From: Opisthorchis felineus
Taxonomy: Eukaryota > Platyhelminthes > Trematoda > Opisthorchiida > Opisthorchiidae
NCBI GenBank assembly: GCA_004794785.1
Contig: SJOL01006491.1
Location: 835,041 to 899,040, forward strand
Length of the DNA: 64,000 nucleotides
Direction: 5' to 3'
The translations under genes were made by a program, and so were the position numbers. Shown here one piece after another: positions 1 to 11,259 of this stretch. The first letter of the stretch is position 1. Every line of letters starts with the position of its first letter. The notes beneath the pieces are model-generated. The model was not told where the DNA came from, did not search any database, and was given only the letters and a program-made list of their open reading frames with translations.

Positions 1-137
1 ATCTCAACTAAAGACAATCTGCCAAGAGTATGAAAACATCTTACCCTCCTGTCTGAGATGTCGACACTCTAGGAGTCCGGTACCATCGGGTCAACTGAGA
101 TGAACAGGGTGGTTGAAGGACGAAGCTGCTCTGTTCT

Positions 138-242
138 CTCTAAGTGCCAGTTATTTTCACACTGCTAACCAGTCACTTGTAGGCCAAAGGAACAGTACTC
201 AAGCAACGGAGGCTCACTGGTTCGAATCTTCCCGAATATTCG
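138..242 (+). repeat. Diverged SINE-H copy (tRNA-like head only)
   Basis: The stretch contains CACACTGCTAACCAG followed by a GTAGGCC block and then GGTTCGAATC, a good Pol III B-box. The order matches the head of the SINE-H copies at 41550 and 49099. The 3' hammerhead-like half is not recognisable. An old, eroded copy is the likeliest reading. Confidence 0.4.
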
Positions 243-592
243 TGGGATTGGAATGGCTATTAGGTTAGAATGGGACAGCCGTCCGGTACTTTTTGGCCTT
301 ACAGCAAGCACCCACCGTTTTCAGAATGAAAGTTCATTTGAAAAACGGACTGCCGAAGCAAAATGACAATCAGAATTTCTATGGTAATGCCCCTGCAGGA
401 CATGCGCAACTAAATTGAAAACTTAGTGATTATGTTTGATATCCCGTGAAGTTTACGCAAAAAGTGCGCATCAATGAGATTGGCAACCATAACCCTACAC
501 AATATTAGCAGTGCCAAAACTGAATTCACACACATGCGACCGTTCAAGTAGCAGTAGCTTGGTTCCTACAATACCTTGCGATTCTACACCAA

Positions 593-774
593 GGACGAGA
601 TGGCTCAGTGGTTAGAGCGCGAATTTACTGACCGGAAGGCCCGTTGTTCGAACCCGACCTCCGCCTCTCGACTTCCCCTGTCTACGCTTGAGCAGCCTCG
701 CAGTATCCCTGCTTTCTTCTGATGGCATGGCAGTTAGGCACCGGAAGTGTGTTACAGCTGAACGATCTTTTTTT
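593..774 (+). repeat. SINE-A, tRNA-derived SINE, copy 1
   Basis: A box A-like segment (TGGCTCAGTGGTTAGAGC) is followed about 35 bases later by a box B-like segment (TTCGAACCC), as in a tRNA gene. An unrelated body follows, with the shared words GGCATGGCAGTTAGGCACC and GTTACAGCTGAACGATC. The same order recurs at 6408, 18995, 32190 (reverse) and 45193. Box A plus box B without a foldable acceptor stem, in several dispersed copies, identifies a tRNA-derived SINE and not a tRNA gene. Confidence 0.85.
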
Positions 775-3700
775 ACACAAAGAACTCCGGTGCGTTCCAG
801 GTTCAGGCGCATGGTCAGTCAAGATTGGATCACTTTTTTAACGTTCATCGCCTTTTGTCTGCAGTAATGGAAATAAAAATTTCCGCGCAAATACACAACT
901 CGCTAGGTAGGACGATACAGTAAATGGGTGTATAATAAACCGATCAGGATATTTTGGATTCATGATCACTGCTTTTTAAGTGCGAAAATACCGAACGACC
1001 GTTTTGTGGTCGGTCTGTCATGCTCAAACCGCGTGAAATCACCGTTCCTTGCTTCACCAGTAACACTTTAAATTAAATCAGTAGTCCTAGACTAGTTTGC
1101 AGCTTGTGTTGGAGCTTTGTCCGTAATGAAACTAACATCAATTAGCTAATCACCAGTTGCACAAAAAGGGGGTGAGGCCAAGCGACGAAATCTTGGGCTA
1201 AGTGGATACGAAACAGCTGCACTAAAAAAATCCCATTTTACACCGTGCCTTGCTCAGTTTGCAGTAGATAAAATTACGAATTTCCGATAAATTATTTAGC
1301 TGTCCAACGTCAATTTTAAGCAAAAAAGCGCTGTGACATGTGCACAGTGTCCGTTCAACCGCAGATCAACCCCTTCCACTGATAAACCAGCGACAGTGTA
1401 CCTTACTTGCATATCCCTGCATCAAACCTGTTACCCCCGTCTTGTACGTTGCTGACGCACCGAACAGGCAGTAAAAGTGTGCTGCGCCATCCGTTTAAAA
1501 AACATCTATTCCAGTGTTCCGACAGCGCCGTTTAGGTGCCCGTGAATTTAAGAGGCCAGACGATACGCTACGCACGACAGTCGAAGTTCTCTCTGTCCGT
1601 CCAACACAAACCCGGAATGCACATATAGTTGGCGAGTGTGGCTGTGTTTGTATGGTGGTCCAAGCACCCAAACACAGCTGATTTGAACGATACAAACGGG
1701 ATGATGTTGGGTTAAACAATGGGGGGCGGGGAGAGTAAAGATGAGGTGCTCTTCTAAAAGACAATGTAGCTGGCGAACCAGTGTCCATTGTCGCTCTCTA
1801 TCAGTTGCCGAAAATCGGATTTGATCAAATCTTAACTGTAATCTTTATAATTGTAATGGACTTTCTCCAACAAAGAATGATTGGAACCTGCAGCGACTGT
1901 GTTCAGTGGTGGTAGCGTACATCAAGCTAAGTGGAATATATTCCGGAATAGCATGTCAACCATTGGTTCAGTGAAGACTTCAGCGGTAATAAGGTGCTAA
2001 TACTGCAATCCCTATCAAACATACTCATGGTGGCTACCGAACTTGCTTGGACATATAGAAAGTTAGGCGGATATCTATTCATAAATTACGTCAGTCGAGC
2101 TAGTTTGAAAATGCTTGTGGTTTATGCAATCCCAAAGAGTTGACTGACCTCAAACAACGCTGAACCCTACAGATTCAAACGTAACTAATAACAACGTACA
2201 CCTAATCTCAGAAGTCAAAAGTTGTCATTGACGCGCGATTTGCAGTGGTATGTTGGTAACACTGGTCGCCTATAATAAGATAAGGAGCGGATGCATTGCT
2301 CGACGTTCCTGTACGCCCACAGACAAATTTGGCACACGCCACCTGTCCATTCAAAGCCAATCCCGCCTGCTCACTCATCCGTGACCGTGACGATCCATAG
2401 ATAAATGGAACAGTCACACTAATGACGGCAACAAGACAATGAACAGATACGTTTGGATGGCAGTATCGGCCAGCCACACACTGGTCTGACAGCTAGTTGC
2501 GACCTAAAACTTATCTGCTTGAGTAGACAGAGCCAAACCTTCAGTGTGACAGGCTTACCCATAGTCCAATCTCTTTGGGGTAAGTCTTCCGCCGCGCCTC
2601 GGTCTCAGCAACTTCAGACCACATGCAGAGCCCAGCGCCAACTGCATATTACTTACCGATCAGCCTTAGAGTGGAGAAGTAAAACTGACCGGAGTGATCC
2701 TGAGTTTAGTTAGCTCAGTGCGAAGAGCAGTATGGGCACAGGTGAGTTTTGAAACGAAAGCTAGCAGTTTAGGTCGAGTAGGCCAATGTTGAAGCACGTT
2801 AGACAGTAAGCGAGTTGGTTAACTGTGGGCGTAAAACGCTCTATAGCAAGACCTTCTGAAAGGTATACTACATATGAACCAAACAAACACGTCAACTTGA
2901 ACTCTATGGAGCGGAATGGAAATTCCTAATCCAACACTCCACTTGCAGATATAGGGCCCCACGTTCTTCGTTGACATCTTGCAAATCCTTGTCTTGACGT
3001 GGTTGTCGCAAAACTTACTTTACTTTACCTTATGACGACCAACTCTTGCGACCGGATGAGTCGGCTTCACAGACATCCCGTAAAACTGCTGCTCACAAAC
3101 CACAGTCACAGGGTGGGTTCGCACACGATTCCGGCACCGGACATTGTAAGTTGGGTTAAAACCCAAAAGCCTCATGGCTGATATGACAATAACGATATGT
3201 TCCTAGCTGCACGCCATGACTACGGCAGCATCCCAGAAACCACGAGGGAGCCAGTGCACATTTGCAAGGCTGAACTTTGTGTTACAGGGTTGCGTGGCAA
3301 ACTGTTGAATTTGTCACTATTGCGGCAGTTGCCTGAAACGTAGGATGCTAAACCAGCGTTCTCTAAACAGCCAGCCAGATACTTTGACCAAGCATCAAAT
3401 GTTCAGAATGCATCAACCACGGATTCATCGCTACGCTCCACTACGCACCCTAACGATGCAATAACGTCACATCGATTGGAGATGAAACTTTTGCAATCGA
3501 ACTGCCCAGCGAGGAAACCAATGACCAGAATGCATCATTGGTTCATGGGTGTCTTGTGTGCATAGCGACCAAGTTTCATAACCGTGAGACTGAAAGGATT
3601 GCCGCTTTAAATGCACGAAACCATGCTCGCAATCTGATTTCAACTCTTCTCCATAAGGGTTCTTGTGAATTTCATAAAGGCGTATCTTTCTGTACAGATG

Positions 3701-5932
3701 TGGAAGTTGGTATTTTACTTAACTTGTCCGTTAGGGGTTGTATAGTAGAACCCATGTATCAAATTCAGTTATGCGTTTATATTTCATCATCTATTGGAAG
3801 ATTTACCTGCTGAGCACTTGCCTAGAAGAATCTTGCCTTACTGAGGGTGAGCGCAAGTCTGGGGAGTCTTGCAATCCAGAACAACCAGCCTCTAGACCTT
3901 CTGTAGTATTCGCCAAGCAGGACAGTGTCATTGGCAGTGGGTCTCGTTTGGACGCCAAAGTACTCCTCCAATGCTCGTTTCGTCACCCGGTCAATTGGGT
4001 GAGGGAGTCGGTGTCCCAGACCGAGGGCGAGACCAAACTCAGAGTTTTCCTCGCCTTAAATATGGATTCAAGCCTCCGTCGTCAAGTGATATGCCTTGAT
4101 GAGAGTTATGCTTTTGGCAGGCAGGATGGTTCGTAATGACTCAAGGCGAATGGTGTCGAACTCAGTGCAGAAGTCAGTGAAGCATGAAATGGCCTGCTGC
4201 TAGCGCCAACGTCCAAAAGTCCATAAAGCAAGAAATTGTGGTCCACACAGCTTTCCCCGAGCAGAAACCATCTCCAGTTGATCGTGTTTGAGCAGCTCCT
4301 AATTTGGAAAGTATTTCGATGGCGGTAATATCTATGAAACTAGCCCTTTGATAAGTTCCGCATGCTGTGTTGTCACCCTTCTTAAGAATTCGGAGTTAAC
4401 TCGAGTTATGCCAGGTAGAGTGGACAGTCTCACCCTCCAAAATGGAACAGATTAGTTTGTATGGAGGTGAAGGAGTCTAATGACTGCAGTCAGAGAGGAC
4501 ACTATCCTGCTCTGGAGCCTTCTTACTTTCGAAGCGACTGACAACCAGTATAGTCTTTGATTGACCAGGCAGCTTGCAGTTGATATCTTAGGTCTCCCAT
4601 ATCGATGGTTGTAGGTTTCTCATCTGAAGATTTAGCAGTTGACTAGTTTTTTTAGCTCGCTTTCCCCTCTTCCCCGACTGAAGTACAATTGGCACTTCGT
4701 CTCTGTTGCGTATGTATGGTGCTATGGGATGATGTTCATCAAAGGTTACATAAAGTGAACAATTGAGCCTCTTCTGTATCGTCATCTATATTCTACCAGC
4801 GTGAAGTACGATTGTTTTCAGTAAACCTAGTAGCTTCACGTTAGGTGTTTATGAAGTAAGCAGCCCTACTGAAGCGCGTCCACAGTGCTAAGTTGCAAAA
4901 CGTATTGTTTTATCCAAGATCCAGTCTTTGTTTAGTCGCGTGGGGAAACCAAGGTAGTCTTCCGATGCTTAATGGTTGGCTGCCTTGGATACGGAATGCT
5001 GACCATCCACCCCGACAAAATGGCTTTCAGGGTGGCGCTGTTGATTGCAGTGTTACGATTTTAGGAAGGTGCGTTTGTCTTCCTTCGCTCGAGTGCGAGG
5101 AAGTTGATGCGTTTCAATGGTCAATTTTTTGTCTTATGTCAGGATGCAGTTTGAATCCTGTTCACACGAGGTTTTTGGTCCGATCCCCTTATGTTCCCCA
5201 CTTCAGCCTCTCGATACGACCGACAATCTTTTAAAGCTGATGCCCAGTGAGCTTGAATCAGGACAGCCTATTTGAGAGGCACTGTTGTCGTTCCTTGTAT
5301 ACCCCTGTAGTAAACGTCGTTTTGAACACTGGAAACATATGTTGGTAATGACTGGGTGGTTCAACGCAGCAAAACTGACGGGTCTACCACAATTCTCATA
5401 TCATTGTCCTAGACGGTTATGAATGATAGAGTAACTTAATCGGCGTGCAGGAGCGTTCCAGTCATCTGTGGTTAACAGTATACCCACCAAACTACTCAAT
5501 GAACAACGAATTGCAGCTCATCAAAAAAATATTTCGGACTGTTGTCTTGGATGAAAAGTGGGTGGTTACATAGCAGTCACAGTCAAATTCGATGAGGTTG
5601 CTCTAAATTGTACTGCCATTATTCTGAACAATAAGGGGGTCAAAGATAAAAGTTAAATGTGGATGTGGTCAATCAGGGCAAAATGTACCGAGTAGTCCAC
5701 CAGATCGCTGTAGTATAGCAAGGAGCAGATCACCCTTCCCATTACGGGGCTTCATGTGATACCTGAGTTGGACTGCCAGACAGGCACGTGATATCCAGTC
5801 GGTACTTATGGAGACTACAAACAGCTAATCTCTCAGCGCAACCACTCGGCAGGATGGGGACATTCTAATGGCCTATGTGAACATATCTTCTTGTGTTGAT
5901 TGTAGTATAGGACTTGGGAAATTTCAATTGAG
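775..5932. other. No supported gene (5.2 kb)
   Basis: I find no recognisable protein, RNA gene or repeat copy. Short open frames are scattered on both strands. The longest (3738-4136, plus strand, 132 codons) has no motif I recognise, although 3890-4200 is somewhat more GC-rich than its surroundings and could be an eroded coding segment of an unknown element. Confidence 0.5.
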
Positions 5933-6062
5933 ACTTCGCCCTGTAAGCGAAGCGGATTATGTAGAAAAACCGAGAAGCACTGTTCAGCCGATTCATCCTT
6001 GCTGGTAGTTGTCAGCAATGCGCATCTCATGAAACTCCAGAGGAGGAATACCTCCACAGGAT
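5933..6062 (-). repeat. SINE-H partial copy (3' half)
   Basis: Read on the minus strand, GAGATGCGCATTG precedes a decayed hammerhead-like block, followed by CAGTGCTTCTCGG and a terminal GGGCGAAGTCTC. This is the SINE-H order. The catalytic CTGATGA has become CTGACAA, so this copy should not self-cleave. The tRNA-like head is missing. Confidence 0.7.
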
Positions 6063-6407
6063 GAGTGAAACTTCCATATGAAAATGGTCACTCGAGGGGC
6101 CAGTCAATATGTGCCCCCGTGATGTTGTTTGTTTGACTGAAGGGTGAATGGTATTAGATTCCCCTTAAGTGCGATTCAGCTGCTCTTGGCCGAAATGTTC
6201 AGACGACTAGCAGGGAGGTTGCGGATTAAGAGCTCCCTTTCTTCATACAGTCGACTAGATACTGGCCTTGTCCTGCGTTGAAAGAGAGTTTCATACATCA
6301 AATCCCTTCATACATTTGGTAAGAGCAGAAGAATGAAAGTCTATGGAATTGACTGGACTCAACTCTTTATTGCCATATAAATATATATATATACATTTAT
6401 GTGGAGA

Positions 6408-6618
6408 GAGCTCGAGATGGCCGAGTGTTTAAGTCGCCATTACTGACCGGAAGGTCCGTGGCTTGAACTCAACCCCGGCATCTCGTGTGCTTCTGTCTAG
6501 TCTTGGGTAACCTGGCAGTATCTCAACCCTAGTGCTTCCTTCGGATGGCGTGGTACCTAGGCACCGGAAATTTGTTGAAGCTGAGTGGTTGTTCTTATTA
6601 TTGGTACTATTATATGGG
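6408..6618 (+). repeat. SINE-A, copy 2
   Basis: It begins GAGCTCGAGATGGCCGAGTG (box A-like) and continues through ACTGACCGGAAGGTCCGTGG and the body words CTGTCTAG and ACCTAGGCACCGGAAA. Box B is mutated (GGCTTGAACTC). The tail is AT-rich (TTATTATTGGTACTATTA), as expected at a SINE 3' end. A short AT microsatellite lies just upstream at 6379-6394. Confidence 0.8.
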
Positions 6619-6888
6619 GATTAAGAGTCAACATCACACAGGGATAAGGAAGCCTGCTGGTTACACGGCTGATACACTGCTTGTGCCCTATATTGTATAC
6701 AAGAATAGAATACAGCTATTAACTCTCTCAGTTCCTACCGAATTCCTCCCCGACCAACCTCATCCTCTGCGTCCAAATTTTGTCCCACAAATCAGATGAC
6801 TTCCTAAAAAATTAAGCAATTTATCTTACATCTCCTGACTAAATTCACACAACTCATGCGTTATTTTTGCTTGCTGCTTCCAAGTTTT

Positions 6889-6945
6889 TGACATAGACTG
6901 ACTTCACTGTAGGACGAAATATCGATTGAGTTTCCTCAAATCTCC
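6889..6945 (+). repeat. SINE-H 3'-end fragment
   Basis: AGACTGACTTCACTGTAGG followed by ACGAAAT matches the 3' terminus of SINE-H copies, for example AGACTGACTTCACTTACAGG at 63338. Nothing else of the element remains. Confidence 0.55.
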
Positions 6946-9900
6946 AAACAGTTGACAACTAAATGGCTTAAATCATTTCACTCTGACAGGGGGCGGGTAC
7001 AGTTTGAAATGAGTTCCCAAGGTTTTCTTCCTTGGTGGGACCTCGCCAGTTTTGATGAATATGTCTGCGTGAGGAGGAGAATATCTGATCCTATTTGGTA
7101 TAGACAAACATATAACCGGGTGATTTCTGTCGCAGTCTCTACCAGTAGTTGCCAAATAAACTAAAAGACAGGTCAGGTTGTCAATTTCACTTCCGTGTGT
7201 TCTCCAACTCCATAAATCCGTTAAAATATGGGTTGTGAGTTGTCTGAATGACTTAGTGGTTTTTCGACGACGCTTACTAAGTCAAAAGACAGACCTACTA
7301 TAAAACTTTAAACACTATACCTTTTAACTACTTAGCAATGTATTTTTACAAATGGATCGAGGACGGCAACCCCGATTTCATATCCATCGAAAAGGGTTTG
7401 GATCAACAAAAGGTCATTCAGCTGAATGCAAACATTGAGGTGGTTGAACGGATTGCTTGGGGGCGGCCCAAGACAGAAAAGAAAAGAGGTTTCTTACAGG
7501 TCAGTCATCTCAGTCGGGGGTCAAAAGCAGAACAAGGTAGGAAAAGAAAATGCAAATAACTTGACCAGATGTCAAAACCCGAACGACTGAGAAGGTCTTT
7601 AGCTGATGCTTGGACCGATTAAAATAAACAGACAACCGAGCAAAGTCAGTTTCCTAAATTTTATACCCGATAGTTGAATAATGCCTAATTATCCATCGGA
7701 ATATGTACTGCGTCTTTATTCCCTTTGAAAAATTCTTTTAAGTAAGAGACTTGTTTCTGCTATCTTATCCTCTCAAATTTCGACGCAGAAGATACGCCTT
7801 CGTTATTCGTGCTCCATGGGTCATTTTGCAGGCAAAAACAATTATTCCGGAGGTACGAACTGATTCTTCGCCCTGTTCTTGAATGCTCAACACAAAAACT
7901 CAGGGTTATGCTGTTACGTCCATCCAGAGTCCAGATGCGGTACAGATATCTAAACCATTTGTAATATGACCTTTTACCGCTTCCAACTACCCGCTCTGCA
8001 TCTGCCCACCATAGGATTGTATTCCTGTGCATATAGCAAAGCGCATGTGTTCCATTTTGTAGTTTGCCCTATCTCACAGATTTATCTGGAGCATCTGTCA
8101 CCCTCCAGACGGTTGAACGGAATAATGTACACCAGCCGTCACTGAACCGATGTACTGAAAGGGGACAGTCTGTTTGTGAGTACTAGAATACATACCTTCC
8201 ATTGGTTCCGACAAAAAACCTCCAACACCTCAGTTTGTGTGAACAGACAATAAGTAGTGTCCATATGTCGCTAGAATGGAAAAGACCGCTTTGCTGACGC
8301 AGACGTGGAGTAAGAATAATCGTAAAAGCATAATGGACTGACTGAGTAAACGTTGAGCCTTGACTGGGGCGTTAACTGTCAATAGCGTAGGTTGTTCGAA
8401 TATGCCTCCCAGTGATAATGATGAAGCCGCAACCTGGATGACTTTCTCTACCTTCTGGAATTAATTTCTATTGGAATCAGACAAGTTACCTTGTACAGTT
8501 GTAACCAGGACTCGTATTCTTGCTTGTGAGTGAACCTTCCCTCAAAATGTTTGTTTGGTCACCTGAGCAACATTATCGGCTACTCTGGTGAGAACCAGAA
8601 ATCCCGGTTGTCGTACAGCTCTAACCACTTGTCCTATCGTAAACATGCCAAAAGGAGTGTTCAAAGTGAAAATACTAACTAAGCAGTCACAGTATGAGGG
8701 AAAAAGAGATCATCGCGTCCATCGTCCCGTTTGGTGAGGCACGAGAATACGGATCACAACAAAGGAAGTTTATAACCTGCCGACATGTCCTGAGGGCGTT
8801 TCTGCTTGGGTAGACAAGGGTCAACTAAAAGGAACGGTGATTCTCGTTTATTCCGCATATCGCTCGTGATGCACAGACTGAGCAACGAGGCTTATAGGCT
8901 TACTGAGTTGTCCCTCACCTACCAACCGATCAACAACCGAATAGTTAGCTTCATGGAGATGTCAAGCCATCACATGTACAACTAAATATTGCAATGAATA
9001 TCTCCCTCAAGACAATATGTAGCGCCAACTATCAGTTTTGTGACGAAAGTCCAGAGCAATATGGGGGCTATATAAGGAAAAACCGAGCCTTCAACAGCGT
9101 ACTTTGTCTAACAGTCAAACACTTACCCACATGTATTCAAAAAACCAGCAAGACGTTTGTTAACAACTTATCAGTTTGGACTAAAGTTTCAATTTGTTGG
9201 TATCTTAGATCAGATGGCTGAACTTCATGCTTTCTCCCATATTATTAGACTGGTGGCGATACACATCCGTGCGGTTAGATTGCGTGTGAGCAGGCAGCTA
9301 CTACCACCTATCTAGTGGATGCAGTATGCAGGTTTTCGTGATTTGACCCCTCCATAATCAGTAAAGTCGACAGATATTCTGCCGGTTTCAGTGTGGTTAG
9401 GGTTGTGTAAATTTGAATGAATGCCTGGAATATCCACAGAAATTTGCTGTCTATAAACAAAAACCTATCTGAAATTAATGACTGTAGTCCTTCACAGTTC
9501 ACTTTGGATTGACGTGATTAACCCTGCATGTCCCGGCAACAGAAAGATTGATATCTCACGCAATTTAGAGCCGGATTCTGGTATTTATCAGCTAACATGA
9601 ATGATAGTTATACTGTTCAGTGTTACTGTTTGTCCAGTTCTGTGTTGTATGTGAGAAGTAAACGTCCCATGCTAACTTGATATGTTGACACAAAACCGAA
9701 ATGTAGCATCACCCAGGAGACTTGTGGTCACCTTATGTTAGGTCAGGAAGGTAGAACATATTTAACCTACCCGACCACCACTCGTACGTGTCACGCCTAC
9801 TAAGGACAATCAGCCGGATGACCTGTAACAGCGGTCAACATTACTTGATGAATGGGCTCCGTAACAACAGCGGTTGGTAACCAGTCCATGTCGGTAGGCC

Positions 9901-10540
9901 ATGTAGAACAAATGAAATTGAGATTGTGATTTGTAAGCCAATACCCGTTGGTTAAACGCCTGTTATACCAAGTAAATTCGGTGTAGCAGTCCTAGTCGAC
10001 ACCTGGACCTTCGGAACAAAGCTATGCATACAATTTGCAGGCAATCACTTGGGCAGCTATGTTACTTGTGCCTGAGAATAGAACAATGAGATGGAAAATG
10101 GCTTCAAATATCCTTAAAGACATGTTTTCTTAGGGTAAAAAGGGGTTTTCATTGTAAGCAATGGACTGAAATTCGCTTATGCTAGTGGCTGAGGCGAATA
10201 AGCTACGTTTAGCTACAATGTTTCCTGTAGATGAATCATTTGAGATGGCTCACTAAATTATATCTAATAGTTCACCACCTACTGTAAAGTAGTTCCCACC
10301 CATTTCATGACATTTATAAATGTTGGTTTCGGTTGGCTTCTTCAGCGTGTTAAAGCTCATCAGTCAAATTATCCTGTTATCAAAGCACAGATTGGACCAG
10401 TGATGCGAGCTGTGCACTACCGCAAGTCGTCAACTCCTTGACTTCCCTTAGCTTGTTTTCAACGAGTTAAATTGTGTATGTTTCGAGGCCAGTGAGAAGG
10501 TAGAACAGATGAAGCTATCGCCGGGAATGTTGGCAGCTCA
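6946..10540. other. No supported gene (3.6 kb)
   Basis: No recognisable coding region or repeat copy. A possible remnant of a tRNA-headed SINE lies near 8340-8420 (TTGTTCGAATATGCC resembles a B-box) but is too weak to call. Open frames at 7760-8032 (minus) and 8994-9221 (plus) carry no known motif. Confidence 0.5.
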
Positions 10541-10544
10541 CGTT

Positions 10545-10745
10545 GTATAGATGGTCGTTGTTCTGTTCGCTAAGCTGGACAGTTTACTTGCAAACATTTC
10601 GGCACCAACGCATCGATGGTGCGTGCAAACCGACGCACTGCAATGCACCGCCAACTCACTACGCACTGATAATATCACTTCAGATGGTGACGAAACGTTT
10701 ACAACCGTCCAGCTCATCGAACAGAATAGTGACCACAGATAAATC
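10545..10745. repeat. PAL-H palindromic repeat, copy 1
   Basis: Left arm 10545-10600 and right arm 10690-10745 are reverse complements with scattered mismatches: TTCTGTTCGCTAAGCTGGAC on the left answers GTCCAGCTCATCGAACAGAA on the right. The right half carries CACTGATAATATCAC, then GGTGACGAAACG, a decayed version of the CTGATGA...GAAA motif in the two other copies. The left half carries the inverse of that motif, so the unit looks like two head-to-head copies of one module. It could be an eroded hammerhead-bearing terminal repeat of a Penelope-like element. Confidence 0.65.
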
Positions 10746-10752
10746 TGTTTCT

Positions 10753-11259
10753 TCAATGATAAGGTAGTTGATTTTGTTTTTTATTGAGTGTTTTCTCCTC
10801 GGTTACTAAAGGAATCGGCTTGCACGAAAGACTCGCGTCGAAAAAAATACTAAAGCTGCCTCCGTCAAAATGCTTCCTCGTTAGCACTGCAGAGGGGCAT
10901 GTTGATTTCCAAATAAGAAATCGCTCTTCCTTTTTCATGGTGTTGCTTAGATGGTTGTTTTCGTTTAAGGGCGACAGTACTGTCATTTTTACCGCGTCCG
11001 TACTCACTTTTATGCTCGCAACAGTACAACGGATAACGTGGAGACAAGAGAGAAACAATGTGGACAAAGCTTTACGAAACGAATCAGATGCAGTATGTGC
11101 CCCTAAATGCGCGAAGCCCTGCACGCAGAGTTTAACTGGTGTATCTTCTATGTGCTGCACATAAGGTATTTCGCTTCGCGACCTTTCACAGAGGTAGTTG
11201 ATCAAATATAGGTCAAATTGCCATGCTTTTACTGGAAGATAACTGAGGTATTCAAACAC
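10753..11259 (-). other. Unrecognised open frame, open on both strands
   Basis: The minus strand is open for about 168 codons here, and the plus strand is also open for about 126 codons at 10784-11164. The plus-strand frame has one hydrophobic stretch (FFMVLLRWLFSF, then STVIFTASVLTFMLATV) that could be a membrane segment. I recognise no family on either strand and see no clear splice sites. This may be an exon, an element remnant or chance. Neither frame has an ATG in a convincing context. Confidence 0.2.

Noticed and set aside
3738..4136. 132-codon plus-strand frame
   Set aside because: No recognised motif, no ATG context or splice signals, and frames of this length are expected a few times by chance in 64 kb.
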